The notes under the pieces: generated by a model | Database searches by the model: none | Seen by the model: only the letters and a program-made list of their open reading frames with translations | Told to the model about the DNA's origin: nothing | Shown here: positions 11,472-22,274 of the stretch, piece after piece | Numbering within the stretch: position 1 is the stretch's first letter | How the letters are laid out: every line of letters begins with the position of its first letter | Assembly (NCBI RefSeq): GCF_000266905.1 | Contig: NC_018027.1 | Span: 4,402,001 to 4,466,000, forward strand | Direction of reading: 5' to 3' | Origin: Mycolicibacterium chubuense NBB4 | GTDB lineage: Bacteria > Actinomycetota > Actinomycetes > Mycobacteriales > Mycobacteriaceae | DNA length: 64,000 nucleotides | Position numbers and translations under genes: made by a program

Positions 11472-13022
11472 GTGAGCGCCCCGCCCGACGAACTCGTTGT
11501 CGAGCATCGAGCGGTTCCCGTGATCAGCCCGGCGCCGCTGGTGCCCGTCGCCGACTTCGGCCCCCTCGACCGGTTGCAGGGCTGGGCGATGACGGCCGTC
11601 ATCACCGCGCTCGCCGCGGTGACACGCTTCCTCAACCTCGGCTCCCCCACCGACGCGGGCACGCCGATCTTCGACGAGAAGCACTACGCGCCGCAGGCGT
11701 GGCAGATGCTGCACAACAACGGCGTGGAGGACAACCCGGGCTACGGGCTGGTCGTGCACCCGCCGGTCGGCAAGCAGATGATCGCGCTGGGGGAGGCCCT
11801 GTTCGGCTACAACGGGCTGGGATGGCGCTTCTCCGGCGCCGTCTGCGGGGTGGTCATGGTGCTGCTCGTGGTGCGCATCACCCGCCGGATCAGCCGATCC
11901 ACGCTCGTCGGCGGGATGGCCGGACTGTTGTTGATCGCCGACGGCGTCAGCTTCGTCATCGCGCGCACCGCACTGCTCGACATCTTCCTCGTGTTCTTCG
12001 TGGTGGCGGCGTTCGGCTGTCTGATCGTCGACCGCGACCAGATGCGCGAACGCATGCATGTCGCCTTCCTCGAGGGCCGGACCAACGAGACGCCGTGGGG
12101 CCCCCGCCTGGGCGTGCGGTGGTGGCGGTTCGGCGCGGGGGTGCTGCTGGGACTGGCGTGTGCGACGAAGTGGTCGGGGCTCTACTTCGTGGTGTTCTTC
12201 AGCGTGATGACGCTGGCCTTCGACGTCGCGGCCCGCCGGCAGTACCGGGTGGCCCGGCCGTGGCTGGGGACCCTGCGCCGCGACCTCGGCCCGTCGCTGT
12301 ACGTCTTCTGGATGATCCCGTTCGGGGTGTATCTGGCGTCGTACGCGATGTGGTTCGCCTCCGAGACCGCGGTGGACCGGTACGAGGTCGGCCGGTCCAT
12401 CGGGCCCGACAGTGTGCTGCCCCTGCCGGACGCGGTGCGCTCGCTGTGGCACTACACCTACGGGGTCTACAGATTCCATGCCGGCCTGACCAATGCCGAG
12501 GGCAACTTCCATCCGTGGGAGTCCAAGCCATGGACATGGCCGATGTCGTTGCGGCCGGTGCTGTACGCGATCGACAACCAGAACGTGCCCGGTTGCGGGG
12601 CGCAGTCGTGCGTGAAGGCCGTCATGCTCGTCGGCACACCGGCGATGTGGTTCGTCGCGGTGCCGGTGCTGGCCTGGGCGCTGTGGCGAGCGTTCGTCAA
12701 ACGCGACTGGCGCTATGCCGTGCTACTGGTGGGTTACAGCGCCGGCTTCCTGCCGTGGTTCGCCGACATCGACCGGCAGATGTACTTCTTCTACGCGGCG
12801 ACCATGGCCCCGTTCCTGGTGATGATGATCGCGATGATCCTCGGCGACATCCTCTACAAGCCCGGTCAGAACGCCGAAGGCCGAACGCTCGGACTCCTGG
12901 TGGCGTGCTGCTACATCGCGCTGGTGATCACGAACTTCGCGTGGATGTATCCGATCCTCACCGGTCTGCCGATCTCACAGCAGACCTGGAACATGCAGAT
13001 CTGGCTGCCCTCCTGGCGCTGA
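11472..13022 (+). CDS. pmt: Polyprenyl-phosphate-mannose protein mannosyltransferase
   Basis: GT39-type membrane enzyme that O-mannosylates exported proteins from polyprenyl-phosphate mannose. The 516 residues form many membrane segments. The first extracytoplasmic loop carries the acidic catalytic motif DEKHY in PIFDEKHYAPQAWQ, followed by HPPVGKQ. The GTG start (11472) has no obvious ribosome site and lies only 24 bp from the divergent rsmI start, suggesting leaderless transcripts on both sides. Orthologous by position to Rv1002c. Confidence 0.93.
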   Translation: MSAPPDELVVEHRAVPVISPAPLVPVADFGPLDRLQGWAMTAVITALAAVTRFLNLGSPTDAGTPIFDEKHYAPQAWQMLHNNGVEDNPGYGLVVHPPVGKQMIALGEALFGYNGLGWRFSGAVCGVVMVLLVVRITRRISRSTLVGGMAGLLLIADGVSFVIARTALLDIFLVFFVVAAFGCLIVDRDQMRERMHVAFLEGRTNETPWGPRLGVRWWRFGAGVLLGLACATKWSGLYFVVFFSVMTLAFDVAARRQYRVARPWLGTLRRDLGPSLYVFWMIPFGVYLASYAMWFASETAVDRYEVGRSIGPDSVLPLPDAVRSLWHYTYGVYRFHAGLTNAEGNFHPWESKPWTWPMSLRPVLYAIDNQNVPGCGAQSCVKAVMLVGTPAMWFVAVPVLAWALWRAFVKRDWRYAVLLVGYSAGFLPWFADIDRQMYFFYAATMAPFLVMMIAMILGDILYKPGQNAEGRTLGLLVACCYIALVITNFAWMYPILTGLPISQQTWNMQIWLPSWR

Positions 13023-13027
13023 TCGGT

Positions 13028-13051
13028 GCCGAACTGAGATTCCCGGTCGCG
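13028..13051 (+). repeat. Left arm of 24-bp inverted repeat
   Basis: Perfect reverse complement of 13991-14014; core CTGAGATTCCCGG. Flanking bases differ on both sides, so the arm is exactly 24 bp. Confidence 0.85.
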
Positions 13052-13060
13052 CTGTCGGGC

Positions 13061-13070
13061 TTATCCACAG
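13061..13070 (+). promoter_or_regulatory. TTATCCACAG motif (DnaA-box-like) 61 bases before an ATG
   Basis: TTATCCACA equals the classical DnaA box. The same 10-mer recurs at 33472-33481, also exactly 61 bases ahead of the ATG of an unrelated gene. Its role here is unknown. Confidence 0.4.
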
Positions 13071-13121
13071 CCGTATAGCTAGGTTCGGCGACCCCTTCCC
13101 GTGAGGGGCCAAGATCGCCTC

Positions 13122-13979
13122 ATGGCGTCGGTGATCCTGGGCAGCCAGGCGATCAAGCGGAACGAGCTGACTCGCGGTCAGTTGCGATGGCGGTACGAAT
13201 CGATCTATCCGGACGTCTACGTTCCCCGCGGCGCACCGCGAACGTTGTACACCAGGACGGTCGGCGCCTGGGTGTGGTCACGCGAACGCGGTGTCATCAC
13301 CGGTCGGGCCGCCGCAGCCATTCACGGTGCGGAGTGGATCGCCGACGACACACCGATCGAGTTGCTGTGGAAGAGCTACGACACCCCGCCCGGGATCATC
13401 GCGCGCGACGACCACTTCGGGTACGACGACGTCGTCGAGATCGATGACATGGCCGTGGCGACGATCCAGCGCAGCGCCTACGACCTCGGCCGCCACCTGC
13501 CGCACCGCACGGCGCTGATCCACCTCGACGCGCTGGCCCGCGCTACCGGATTGACAGCCGAGCACGTCACGCCGTTGATCGAGCGATACCGGGGCGCCCG
13601 GGGCGTTCGACGGCTTCGAAAGGCGCTCGACCTGATGGACGGCGGTGCTCAATCGCCGAAGGAGACGCTCCTTCGGTTGCTCGTGATCGACAACGGTTTT
13701 CCCCGCCCGCAGACACAGATACCCGTCGCCGACGAGCGTGGCCGGCCGTTCGCCTACCTCGACATGGGGTGGGAAGACGTGAAGATCGCGCTGGAATACG
13801 ACGGCGACCAGCACCGCACCGACCGGACGCGCTACGTCTGGGACGAGCGGCGGCTGCGGCGGCTGCGCGAACTGGACTGGTTGCACATCAGGGTGATTGC
13901 CGAGGACCGGCCGTTCGACATCATCGAGAGGGTGCGACGCGCCTGGGCTCAACGCGAGCCCGGTCCCATGGCTGTGTGA
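13122..13979 (+). CDS. DUF559 / Vsr-like endonuclease-domain protein (AbiEi-like architecture)
   Basis: The 285-residue protein has an N-terminal half resembling AbiEi/DUF4095-type winged-helix proteins of mycobacteria and a C-terminal DUF559 PD-(D/E)XK domain. Likely catalytic residues are E181 (SPKE), D214 (AYLDMG) and E225 in the ALEYDGDQH motif (223-231), so the nuclease core looks intact. ATG at 13122 is preferred to an upstream GTG. The only gene inside a 24-bp perfect inverted repeat, between convergent pmt and arcA. Mycobacteria carry many paralogues of unknown function; DNA cleavage is inferred from fold only. Confidence 0.75.
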   Translation: MASVILGSQAIKRNELTRGQLRWRYESIYPDVYVPRGAPRTLYTRTVGAWVWSRERGVITGRAAAAIHGAEWIADDTPIELLWKSYDTPPGIIARDDHFGYDDVVEIDDMAVATIQRSAYDLGRHLPHRTALIHLDALARATGLTAEHVTPLIERYRGARGVRRLRKALDLMDGGAQSPKETLLRLLVIDNGFPRPQTQIPVADERGRPFAYLDMGWEDVKIALEYDGDQHRTDRTRYVWDERRLRRLRELDWLHIRVIAEDRPFDIIERVRRAWAQREPGPMAV

Positions 13980-13990
13980 ACTGTTCAATT

Positions 13991-14014
13991 CGCGACCGGG
14001 AATCTCAGTTCGGC
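13991..14014 (-). repeat. Right arm of 24-bp inverted repeat
   Basis: Exact reverse complement of 13028-13051, starting 12 bp after the DUF559 stop codon and ending nine bases before the arcA stop codon. Confidence 0.85.
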
Positions 14015-14023
14015 GAAAAATCC

Positions 14024-15232
14024 TTAGAGTGGGTCGCGGCCGGCCGGGCACGACATGCAGCGCGGTCCGCCACGGCCGGTGCCGAGCTCCGACGCAGCGA
14101 TCGGCAGCACCTCGATGCCCGAGTCCGTCAGCCGCGCATTGGTCTCGGTGTTGCGCTCATAAGCCACCACGACACCGGGCGCCACCGCCAGCGTGTTGTT
14201 GCCGTCGTCCCACTGCTCACGCTCGGCGGTCACCGGATCCAGCCCGGTGTCGATGACCCGCAACTTGCCGATTCCCATCGCGTCGGCCGCGGCGGCCACG
14301 AAGGGAGCGGCGCGATCGATCTTCACCCCGCCGGACTCGCGGCGAATCGTGAACGCGGTCAAGGAGTCCTGGATGTTCGGGTACATCACCAGCGCGTCGG
14401 TGTCGACCATCGTGCACACGGTGTCGAGGTGCATCTGGGCCCGCTCCTGGGCGATCGGCACCGCGAGCACCGTGTGTGCGAGGTCGTCGTCGAACAGACT
14501 GCGTGCCAACGCTTCCGCACCGGCCGGCGTGGTGCGCTCCCCCACGCCGACGGCCACCACGCCAGGGGCCAACAGCAGGACGTCACCGCCCTCGACGGGC
14601 GCCGACCGCGACTCGTAGGCCCGGCGCACCCCGAGGAATCGCGGGTGGTGCGCATAGATCAGATCGGTCAGCGACGTCTCCCGAACCCTCGCGCGCATCG
14701 CCAGTGAGGTGATGGCCACCCGCGGACCGATCCAGAACGACGAGTCCCGGGTGAACAGCAGATTGGGCAGCGGATCGATGACGAAATCGCCGCCGTGGTG
14801 CATGCGCCGCACCAGCGACAGCTCGTTCTCCCCGAACGGCAGCTCGTCGAACGTCATGCCCGCCATCAGGACGCGGGCCAACGGAGCCGCATCCAGCGTC
14901 CGCAGATACGCCGAGAGTTCCTGCGCCAGCGGCACACCGAGACGCCGGGAGTCCACTGCGGCGGAGATGCCGTGCATGCGTGCCGCGCCGCTGTGGGCGA
15001 GCGCCTCGGTCAGCAGGTCACCGAGCAACAGGACCTCGACCCCGCGCGACCGCAGCAGCGCCGCGAACGCATCGTGTTCCTGCTGCGCCCTCGCTACCCA
15101 CGGCAGACCGTCGAACAGCAGCGTGTCGTTGTTGCGCGGCGTCAACCGCTGCAATTCGGGGCCGGGCCGGTGCAGGATGACAGTCCGCAGCGTGCCGACC
15201 TCGGAATTGCACCCCAAGACAGCGTCCGTCAC
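14024..15232 (-). CDS. arcA: Arginine deiminase
   Basis: Converts L-arginine to citrulline and ammonia. The 402-residue protein shows the guanidino-modifying family motifs [36 protein letters not shown] and the catalytic Cys near residue 392 in [12 protein letters not shown] start at 15232. No arcB, arcC or arcD lies nearby, so a full deiminase energy pathway is not encoded here. Divergent from soxR with a 45-bp gap holding a SoxR-like dyad. Confidence 0.95.
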   Translation of the reverse strand: MTDAVLGCNSEVGTLRTVILHRPGPELQRLTPRNNDTLLFDGLPWVARAQQEHDAFAALLRSRGVEVLLLGDLLTEALAHSGAARMHGISAAVDSRRLGVPLAQELSAYLRTLDAAPLARVLMAGMTFDELPFGENELSLVRRMHHGGDFVIDPLPNLLFTRDSSFWIGPRVAITSLAMRARVRETSLTDLIYAHHPRFLGVRRAYESRSAPVEGGDVLLLAPGVVAVGVGERTTPAGAEALARSLFDDDLAHTVLAVPIAQERAQMHLDTVCTMVDTDALVMYPNIQDSLTAFTIRRESGGVKIDRAAPFVAAAADAMGIGKLRVIDTGLDPVTAEREQWDDGNNTLAVAPGVVVAYERNTETNARLTDSGIEVLPIAASELGTGRGGPRCMSCPAGRDPL

Positions 15233-15256
15233 ACAGAGAACCGTAACCCGGAATCC

Positions 15257-15276
15257 ACCTCAACTATGGTTCAGGT
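15257..15276. promoter_or_regulatory. SoxR-box-like dyad between arcA and soxR
   Basis: ACCTCAAC-TATG-GTTCAGGT: two 8-bp arms with one mismatch, close to known SoxR boxes that begin ACCTCAA. It ends two bases before the soxR ATG used here, so on the plus strand it would need a leaderless transcript. On the minus strand it would sit upstream of arcA (start 15232), a normal operator distance. Confidence 0.5.
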
Positions 15277-15277
15277 C

Positions 15278-15712
15278 ATGGACCGGCCTCCCGAGCTGAC
15301 CCCCGGCGAGTTGTCCGCGCGCAGCGGTGTCGCGGTGTCCGCCCTGCACTTCTACGAACGCGAGGGCCTGATCACCAGCCGGCGCACCAGCGGCAACCAA
15401 CGCCGCTACCCGCGCGAGACGCTGCGCCGCGTCGCGTTCATCCGCATGTCGCAGCGGCTGGGCATCCCACTGGCCCGCATCCGGGAGGCGCTGGCCACGC
15501 TGCCGTCGGACCGTGTGCCGACGAGCAAGGACTGGGCCCGGCTCTCGGCAGGCTGGCGCGCCGATCTCGACCAGCGCATCGGACACCTCGAGCGGTTACG
15601 CGACAACCTCGCCGGCTGCATCGGATGCGGTTGTCTGAGCCTGAAGGTCTGCGCGCTGGCCAATCCCGGCGACGTGCTCGCCGCCGAAGGGCCCGGCGCG
15701 GCACGTCTCTAG
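15278..15712 (+). CDS. soxR: Redox-sensing MerR-family activator SoxR
   Basis: The 144-residue MerR-family protein has a winged-helix N-terminus ([23 protein letters not shown]) and a dimerisation helix. Its C-terminal cluster C114-x2-C117-x-C119-x5-C125 ([12 protein letters not shown]) is the SoxR [2Fe-2S] binding pattern. In actinobacteria SoxR senses redox-active compounds and activates oxidoreductase genes. ATG 15278 is chosen because it matches the family start and leaves the adjacent dyad outside the coding sequence; ATG 15266 is the alternative. Confidence 0.92.
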   Translation: MDRPPELTPGELSARSGVAVSALHFYEREGLITSRRTSGNQRRYPRETLRRVAFIRMSQRLGIPLARIREALATLPSDRVPTSKDWARLSAGWRADLDQRIGHLERLRDNLAGCIGCGCLSLKVCALANPGDVLAAEGPGAARL

Positions 15713-15744
15713 ACGTCGAACGTCTGTGCGATAGACTCGCCCGC

Positions 15745-16353
15745 ATGGAGCAGGCTCTTCAAAGCTCTCTGTTCGACCACGCCGACCGTCGCGAACTGGG
15801 CGACGGCGCGTGGCTCGAAATCCGGTCGGGATGGCTCTGTCAGGACGACGCCGCCGACGACTCGCTGTTCGCCGAACTGCGCGACGCGATCCCGTGGCGG
15901 GCCGAGCGTCGCCAGATGTACGACCGGGTGCTCGACGTCCCGCGCCTGGTCAGCTTCCACAACCTGGTCACCGAGCCGGCGCCGCATCCGCGGCTCAAAC
16001 ACCTCCGCAGGCGGCTCAACGACACCTACGCGGGCGAACTCGGCGAGCCGTTCACCACCGCCGGACTGTGCCTGTACCGCGACGGGAACGACAGCGTCGC
16101 CTGGCACGGCGACAACGTCGGCCGCAGCCGCACCGACGACACCATGGTGGCGATCGTCGGCCTCGGGGCGACAAGGGTTTTCGCACTGCGCCCCCGCGGC
16201 GGCGGACCTTCGCTGCGGTTACGCCACAACCACGGCGATCTGCTGGTCATGGGGGGTTCGTGCCAGCGCACGTGGGAGCACGCGATCCCGAAGACCACCC
16301 GCCCGACCGGCCCGCGGATCAGCATCCAGTTCCGGCCGCACGACGTGCGCTGA
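15745..16353 (+). CDS. AlkB-like 2-oxoglutarate/Fe(II) dioxygenase
   Basis: Family members oxidatively demethylate alkylated DNA or RNA bases. The 202-residue protein contains the iron triad H121-x-D123 (WHGDNVG) and H179 (WEHAIPK), and the 2-oxoglutarate-binding R191 region (GPRISIQFR). YDRVLDVPRL is typical of bacterial AlkB-like proteins. It follows soxR by 32 bp on the same strand and ends five bases before a convergent lipoprotein gene. Orthologous by position to Rv1000c. The physiological substrate is not evident. Confidence 0.9.
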   Translation: MEQALQSSLFDHADRRELGDGAWLEIRSGWLCQDDAADDSLFAELRDAIPWRAERRQMYDRVLDVPRLVSFHNLVTEPAPHPRLKHLRRRLNDTYAGELGEPFTTAGLCLYRDGNDSVAWHGDNVGRSRTDDTMVAIVGLGATRVFALRPRGGGPSLRLRHNHGDLLVMGGSCQRTWEHAIPKTTRPTGPRISIQFRPHDVR

Positions 16354-16358
16354 GCCGC

Positions 16359-17030
16359 CTAGCCTTTCACCAGGTCGACGGCCCGGCTGACGAGGTCGCG
16401 GGCGCGCTGTGTGTCGACGTGCGCGACGGGCTTGTCGGGGACCACCAACGGGTTCGCGGTCACGATCACGATGAAGTCGCCGAAGTTCGCGACGTAGTTG
16501 TAGAGCTCGCCGGTGCGCGCGGCGCCGGCCGTGGTGGTCTGCAGGACGCGGTGGGTGCCGACGGTGTGCACGTCGCTCATCTGGGGCGCGTCGACGACCT
16601 CGACCAGCCCGCGGACGCCGGGGCCGGTGAACGACACCTTCTTGCACTGGTCGGTCGGCGTGTTGACCGGGACCGGCTCGGAGGTCTCGACGGCGATCAC
16701 GATGTAGCGGACGCCGTCGCCTTCGGCAGTGGTCGCCGCCATGTTGCCCTTCACCCCTTTGGGCAGGGTCTCCTGACTCGCCGACGTGCCGCAGTCGGCG
16801 GGATCGAAGGTCAGGCCGGCGGGCAACGTCTGGGGTCCGAGCAGTCGCGGATCGATGGCGGCCGGACCGACGGTGCTCACCCGGAACGGCGGACCGAAGT
16901 CGGATTTGAGCTCGGCGACCTTGGCGATGTCCGCCCTCGAGTAGTCCGCCGGTTGCCCGGAACTGCACGCCGCCACCACCGCCACGACGGCCGTGCACGC
17001 CACGACCAGCGTCAGCTTCGGGTTCGACAT
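16359..17030 (-). CDS. DUF5642-type lipoprotein
   Basis: The 223-residue exported protein has a short signal peptide and a lipobox-like VVAAC (cysteine about 22), so membrane anchoring is expected. The rest resembles the mycobacterial DUF5642 group next to Rv0999 and is a distant paralogue of the upstream 218-residue protein. Cys residues near 79 and 127 could form a disulfide. No catalytic motif is visible; function unknown. Confidence 0.75.
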   Translation of the reverse strand: MSNPKLTLVVACTAVVAVVAACSSGQPADYSRADIAKVAELKSDFGPPFRVSTVGPAAIDPRLLGPQTLPAGLTFDPADCGTSASQETLPKGVKGNMAATTAEGDGVRYIVIAVETSEPVPVNTPTDQCKKVSFTGPGVRGLVEVVDAPQMSDVHTVGTHRVLQTTTAGAARTGELYNYVANFGDFIVIVTANPLVVPDKPVAHVDTQRARDLVSRAVDLVKG

Positions 17031-17058
17031 CGCCGCTAATGTACCCGCGCCGCCCGCC

Positions 17059-17715
17059 TCAGCCGCGCAGCGCGGACACCGTTTCGGTGAGCAGGTCGGC
17101 TGCGAAACCCGCGCGCAGGGCGGGCTGCGGAGATCCGGGGTCGGTCACCAGCGTGACGAAACAGAGGTACTCACCCAGGTAGGCGATGAACGTGTCTGCG
17201 TGCGAGTGCGTTTGGGTGCCGCCTTCGACCACGGTGCTGGTGGTCGCAGTCATCCCGACGGTGTCCGCCGACACGATCTCGGGACCCGGCCGGTCGGCCA
17301 CCGCTGCGGTGGTGTGCCCGGCGGTCACCGTCCAACGTCCGCACCCGCCCAGCAACGTGGCATCAGGGGGCGGCGATGCGGTCTCGGCGACCACGGCGTA
17401 CACGATCCCTCCGGGACCGGAGGCCGACCAGCCCCGCGCCGTCGCCGCGGCCACGCCGGGCGCCGCGAGCGCGGCGCACTGCGGAGGGTTCGATGCCGCC
17501 GCATCTCGCAAGCCCCACAACGACATCGGTGTCGGCGTGCCTGTGTAGCCGGCAACTTCGTATCCCTGGGGCAGCCCGCTCCGCGCCCGGTCGATCCTCG
17601 CCGGGTTGATCGTCAGCGACACCGGTGCGGACGTCGCGGTCGTCGGCGCCGGTGCGGGAGGCGTGCCGCACGCGGCGCAGACCACCGCCACCGCGCCGAC
17701 GGCCAACAGCCTCAC
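17059..17715 (-). CDS. DUF5642-like lipoprotein, tandem paralogue
   Basis: The 218-residue protein starts with GTG and has a signal peptide ending in VVCAAC (cysteine about 16), followed by a Pro/Thr/Ala linker. The body shares layout with the 16359-17030 product: Cys-containing globular region and a C-terminal helix ending in a short Leu-rich tail. 28 bp separate the two, so they are probably co-transcribed. Function unknown. Confidence 0.72.
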   Translation of the reverse strand: MRLLAVGAVAVVCAACGTPPAPAPTTATSAPVSLTINPARIDRARSGLPQGYEVAGYTGTPTPMSLWGLRDAAASNPPQCAALAAPGVAAATARGWSASGPGGIVYAVVAETASPPPDATLLGGCGRWTVTAGHTTAAVADRPGPEIVSADTVGMTATTSTVVEGGTQTHSHADTFIAYLGEYLCFVTLVTDPGSPQPALRAGFAADLLTETVSALRG

Positions 17716-17822
17716 CGGGTGTTGATACCACGCCGCGGCGCTCGGGCGGCTTCGCCGGAGACGTCGTGTCGCGGCCGGATATGCTCGCGCTGCGCTTCGG
17801 GCTTCGACGAACAGGAGACGAC

Positions 17823-18530
17823 ATGACCATCCTCATGCGAGCCGGCGTCATCCCCATCGCCGTCGTCGCACTCGGACTCGGCGTGTCCGCCTGCGGATCG
17901 GACGGCAAACCGGCAGATGCGGGCACGGCGACGACATCCGCAGCGAGCATTGCGAGTGCCGCGCCCACCGGCCAGGGACCGGCGGCCAGCAGTCAGGCGC
18001 CGGCGCCCGCCAAGACGCTTCAGGACTACATCAAAGAGAACAACATCGTCGAGACGCCGGTGAAGAAGGGCGACCCGGGTTCGCCGACCATCGACCTGCC
18101 TGCGCCCAACGGCTGGGAGGACATGGGTTCCGCCACCCCGGATGGGGCGTACTCGGCCATCTCGTTCACCGCCGACCCCGCGATGGCGCAGAACCCGCCG
18201 ACGATCATCACGAAGGTCGTCAAGCTGACCGGCAATGTCGACCCCAAGAAGGTTCTCGAAGCCGCCCCGGGCGAGGTGCGCAACCTTCCCGGCTTCCAGG
18301 GGCCGCAGACCGGGCAAGCCAACACCCTCAGCGGTTTCGACGCCACGGTGATCGGCGGCATCTACCCCAAGGACGGTGCGACCCGCATGGTCGCCCAGAA
18401 GACCGTGGTGATTCCCGGCCAGGACGGTCTGTACGTCCTGCAGATGAACGCCGACGGCACCGAGGACCAGGCCTCGCCGCTGATGGACGCCACAGCCACC
18501 ATCGACAAGCAAGCCAAGATCACGCCCTGA
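17823..18530 (+). CDS. LpqN/LpqT-family lipoprotein
   Basis: The 235-residue lipoprotein has a signal peptide and lipobox GVSAC, then an Ala/Ser/Pro linker, then a single LpqN/LpqT domain (about 70-235) containing APNGWEDMG and the typical FPGQDGLYVLQ-like core. M. tuberculosis members include LpqN, LpqT and Rv0040c-like proteins; some are implicated in envelope or protein-interaction roles. AGGAG lies well placed before ATG 17823. Converges on the shikimate-dehydrogenase-like gene with six bases between stops. Confidence 0.85.
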   Translation: MTILMRAGVIPIAVVALGLGVSACGSDGKPADAGTATTSAASIASAAPTGQGPAASSQAPAPAKTLQDYIKENNIVETPVKKGDPGSPTIDLPAPNGWEDMGSATPDGAYSAISFTADPAMAQNPPTIITKVVKLTGNVDPKKVLEAAPGEVRNLPGFQGPQTGQANTLSGFDATVIGGIYPKDGATRMVAQKTVVIPGQDGLYVLQMNADGTEDQASPLMDATATIDKQAKITP

Positions 18531-18536
18531 CGACCG

Positions 18537-20383
<1,847 letters not shown>

Positions 20384-20625
20384 CTACGGCGGCACGCGGA
20401 GGTCGGGCAAGGAAGTGCGCGGGCTCACCGACGGGACTGGGTGCAGATGGCACAGGGTGACGGCGGGCACGTCGGCCGGAGTGCGACCGCGCCGGAGATC
20501 GGGTGAGACGTTCCCGCTCAACGTTATTCGACGCGAAACGGACGCCTCGCCGCCACCCGGCGGCCCCGCGGCGGGGACGATGCCGCATGATTCAGGGACG
20601 GAAATGTCAGAAGGGGAGCCCCGAC

Positions 20626-21054
20626 GTGCGCACGCTGATCACCGGAGTCGATGCCCAGGGCAAATCGTGCGTCGTCAGTCACGACGACGTGGCGCTGGAC
20701 CAGCTGGCGCCCGGATTCGCGATGGGCATCCCGTTCGCGACCACGACGAGCCCGCCACCGGCCCGCCCGGGCGGCGCCGCTCCGCTGATCGACCAGGGCA
20801 TCGCTCCCGGACTGGTGCGGTGGATGGTCGTCGACCTGGGCCCCGATTCCGAGACACCCACCCACCACACCGACACTCTCGATCTGCAGACGGTGATGTC
20901 GGGCAGTGTCGAACTGATCCTCGACGACGGGGCGCACCGGCTCCACCAGGGCGACCTGGTGGTCCTGACCGGCGTCGACCATGCTTGGCGAGCCGGTCCG
21001 CAGGGCTGTCGCCTCAGCGCGATACTGGTCGGCACTCCCCCGCCCGGCCTTTGA
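20626..21054 (+). CDS. Small cupin-domain protein
   Basis: The 142-residue single-domain cupin starts at GTG 20626, after a strong AAGGGGAG (20611-20618). Metal-ligand candidates lie in TPTHHTDTLD and the second cupin motif HQGDLVVLTGVDHAW. The stop overlaps the TTG start of the MFS gene, so the two are likely translated together. Family members bind or modify small ligands; no specific role can be read from sequence. Confidence 0.8.
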   Translation: MRTLITGVDAQGKSCVVSHDDVALDQLAPGFAMGIPFATTTSPPPARPGGAAPLIDQGIAPGLVRWMVVDLGPDSETPTHHTDTLDLQTVMSGSVELILDDGAHRLHQGDLVVLTGVDHAWRAGPQGCRLSAILVGTPPPGL

Positions 21055-22247
21055 CGCCGCCCGTCCAGGTCGAACAACGCCGACGGCGCGACATCGCCCT
21101 GCTCCTGATCGGCATACTCGCCGTGTCGGTCAATCAGCGCCCCGCTCTGGTCGCCGTCGGCCCCCTGACCGACCAGCTGCGCAGGGACCTGAATCTGGGC
21201 GCGAGCGCCGCCAGCCTGCTGACGACGCTGCCCCTGCTCTGCTTCGGCGTGTTCGCACTCGCCGCTCCCGCACTGGGCCGGCGGACGGGGATGGACCGCG
21301 CGGTGGTGGCCGCCGGCATCGTGCTGATCGTCGGCATCGCGATACGGACAGCACCCCCGGTGCCCGCGCTGTTCGTGGGGTCGGCCGTCGCCGGGGCCGG
21401 TATCGCGGTGATGAACGTGCTGGTTCCCGCGGTGATCAAGCGTGACTTCCCCGCCCGCTTGGGCTTGGTGACCGCCCTCTACACGGTGATGCTCAACGGA
21501 GGCGCTGCGCTGGCCGCCGGGGCCACCGCGCCGCTGGGTCACCTCCTGCATCTCGGCTGGCGACCGACGCTGGCCCTGTGGGGCGTCCTCGCCGTCGCGG
21601 CTGCACTGCTGTGGGCACCGCAGGCACGCAGGGCTCCCGCGGTCGAGCCGACCGTGACCGCGGCACACCCGATCCGGCTGTGGCGCAACGGTTTGGCGTG
21701 GGCGGTGTCGATGTTCATGGGCCTGCAGTCGCTGTTGTTCTACAGCCTGATCGCATGGGTGCCGACGATCCTGCACGACGACGGCCTGACCGAAGCACAG
21801 GCCGGGTTCTGGCTGGCCGTGCTGACGGGAGCGGGCATCGTCGCGTCGTTCGCGGTGCCGTTGATCGCTGCGCGGCAGGCCATGCAGCGCCCGCTGGTCA
21901 TCGCGACGGCCGCGCTGTTCCTGACCGGACTGGCCGGGTTGATCGTCTCGCCGACGGGCCTCGTGTGGCTGTGGATGCTGTGCCTCGGGGTCGCACAGGG
22001 CGCGGGCATCAGCCTGGCGATGATGATGTTCGTCCACCGCGCCCGCGACAGCGAGACGTCCGCGGAGTTGTCGGGGATGGCGCAGGCGGTCGGGTATCTC
22101 GTGGCCGCCGCCGGGCCGCTGGCAGCCGGCGCGCTTCGCGACGTCACCGGCGGCTGGGCTCTGGCACTCGCGCTGCTCGCGGCCTGTGCCGCCGCGCTGC
22201 TGGTGACCGGCTGGATCGCCATGGCCGACCGCACCGTCGATGCGTAG
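21051..22247 (+). CDS. MFS transporter, CynX/NimT (cyanate-permease-like) type
   Basis: The 398-residue protein has twelve predicted hydrophobic segments. ILAVSVNQRPALVAVGPLTDQL is typical of the CynX/NimT group of exporters and importers. The TTG start overlaps the cupin stop (TTGA, 21051-21054). The start is chosen because upstream in-frame sequence belongs to the cupin gene in another frame. Substrate unknown; the cupin partner may handle the same ligand. Confidence 0.82.
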   Translation: MTPPVQVEQRRRRDIALLLIGILAVSVNQRPALVAVGPLTDQLRRDLNLGASAASLLTTLPLLCFGVFALAAPALGRRTGMDRAVVAAGIVLIVGIAIRTAPPVPALFVGSAVAGAGIAVMNVLVPAVIKRDFPARLGLVTALYTVMLNGGAALAAGATAPLGHLLHLGWRPTLALWGVLAVAAALLWAPQARRAPAVEPTVTAAHPIRLWRNGLAWAVSMFMGLQSLLFYSLIAWVPTILHDDGLTEAQAGFWLAVLTGAGIVASFAVPLIAARQAMQRPLVIATAALFLTGLAGLIVSPTGLVWLWMLCLGVAQGAGISLAMMMFVHRARDSETSAELSGMAQAVGYLVAAAGPLAAGALRDVTGGWALALALLAACAAALLVTGWIAMADRTVDA

Positions 22248-22274
22248 CGCTGTGACGCGGGCGATATTGCTCGC

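Larger units (their letters stand above)
13028..14014. mobile_element. Candidate 987-bp element: DUF559 gene bounded by 24-bp perfect inverted repeat
   Basis: The 24 bases at 13028-13051 (beginning GCCGAACTGAGATTC) recur as an exact reverse complement at 13991-14014. Between them lies a single gene, 13122-13979. The unit begins five bases after the pmt stop and ends nine bases before the arcA stop; in M. tuberculosis these convergent genes are adjacent. I see no target-site duplication. A transposon-like cassette fits best; paired terminators are the alternative. Confidence 0.5.
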
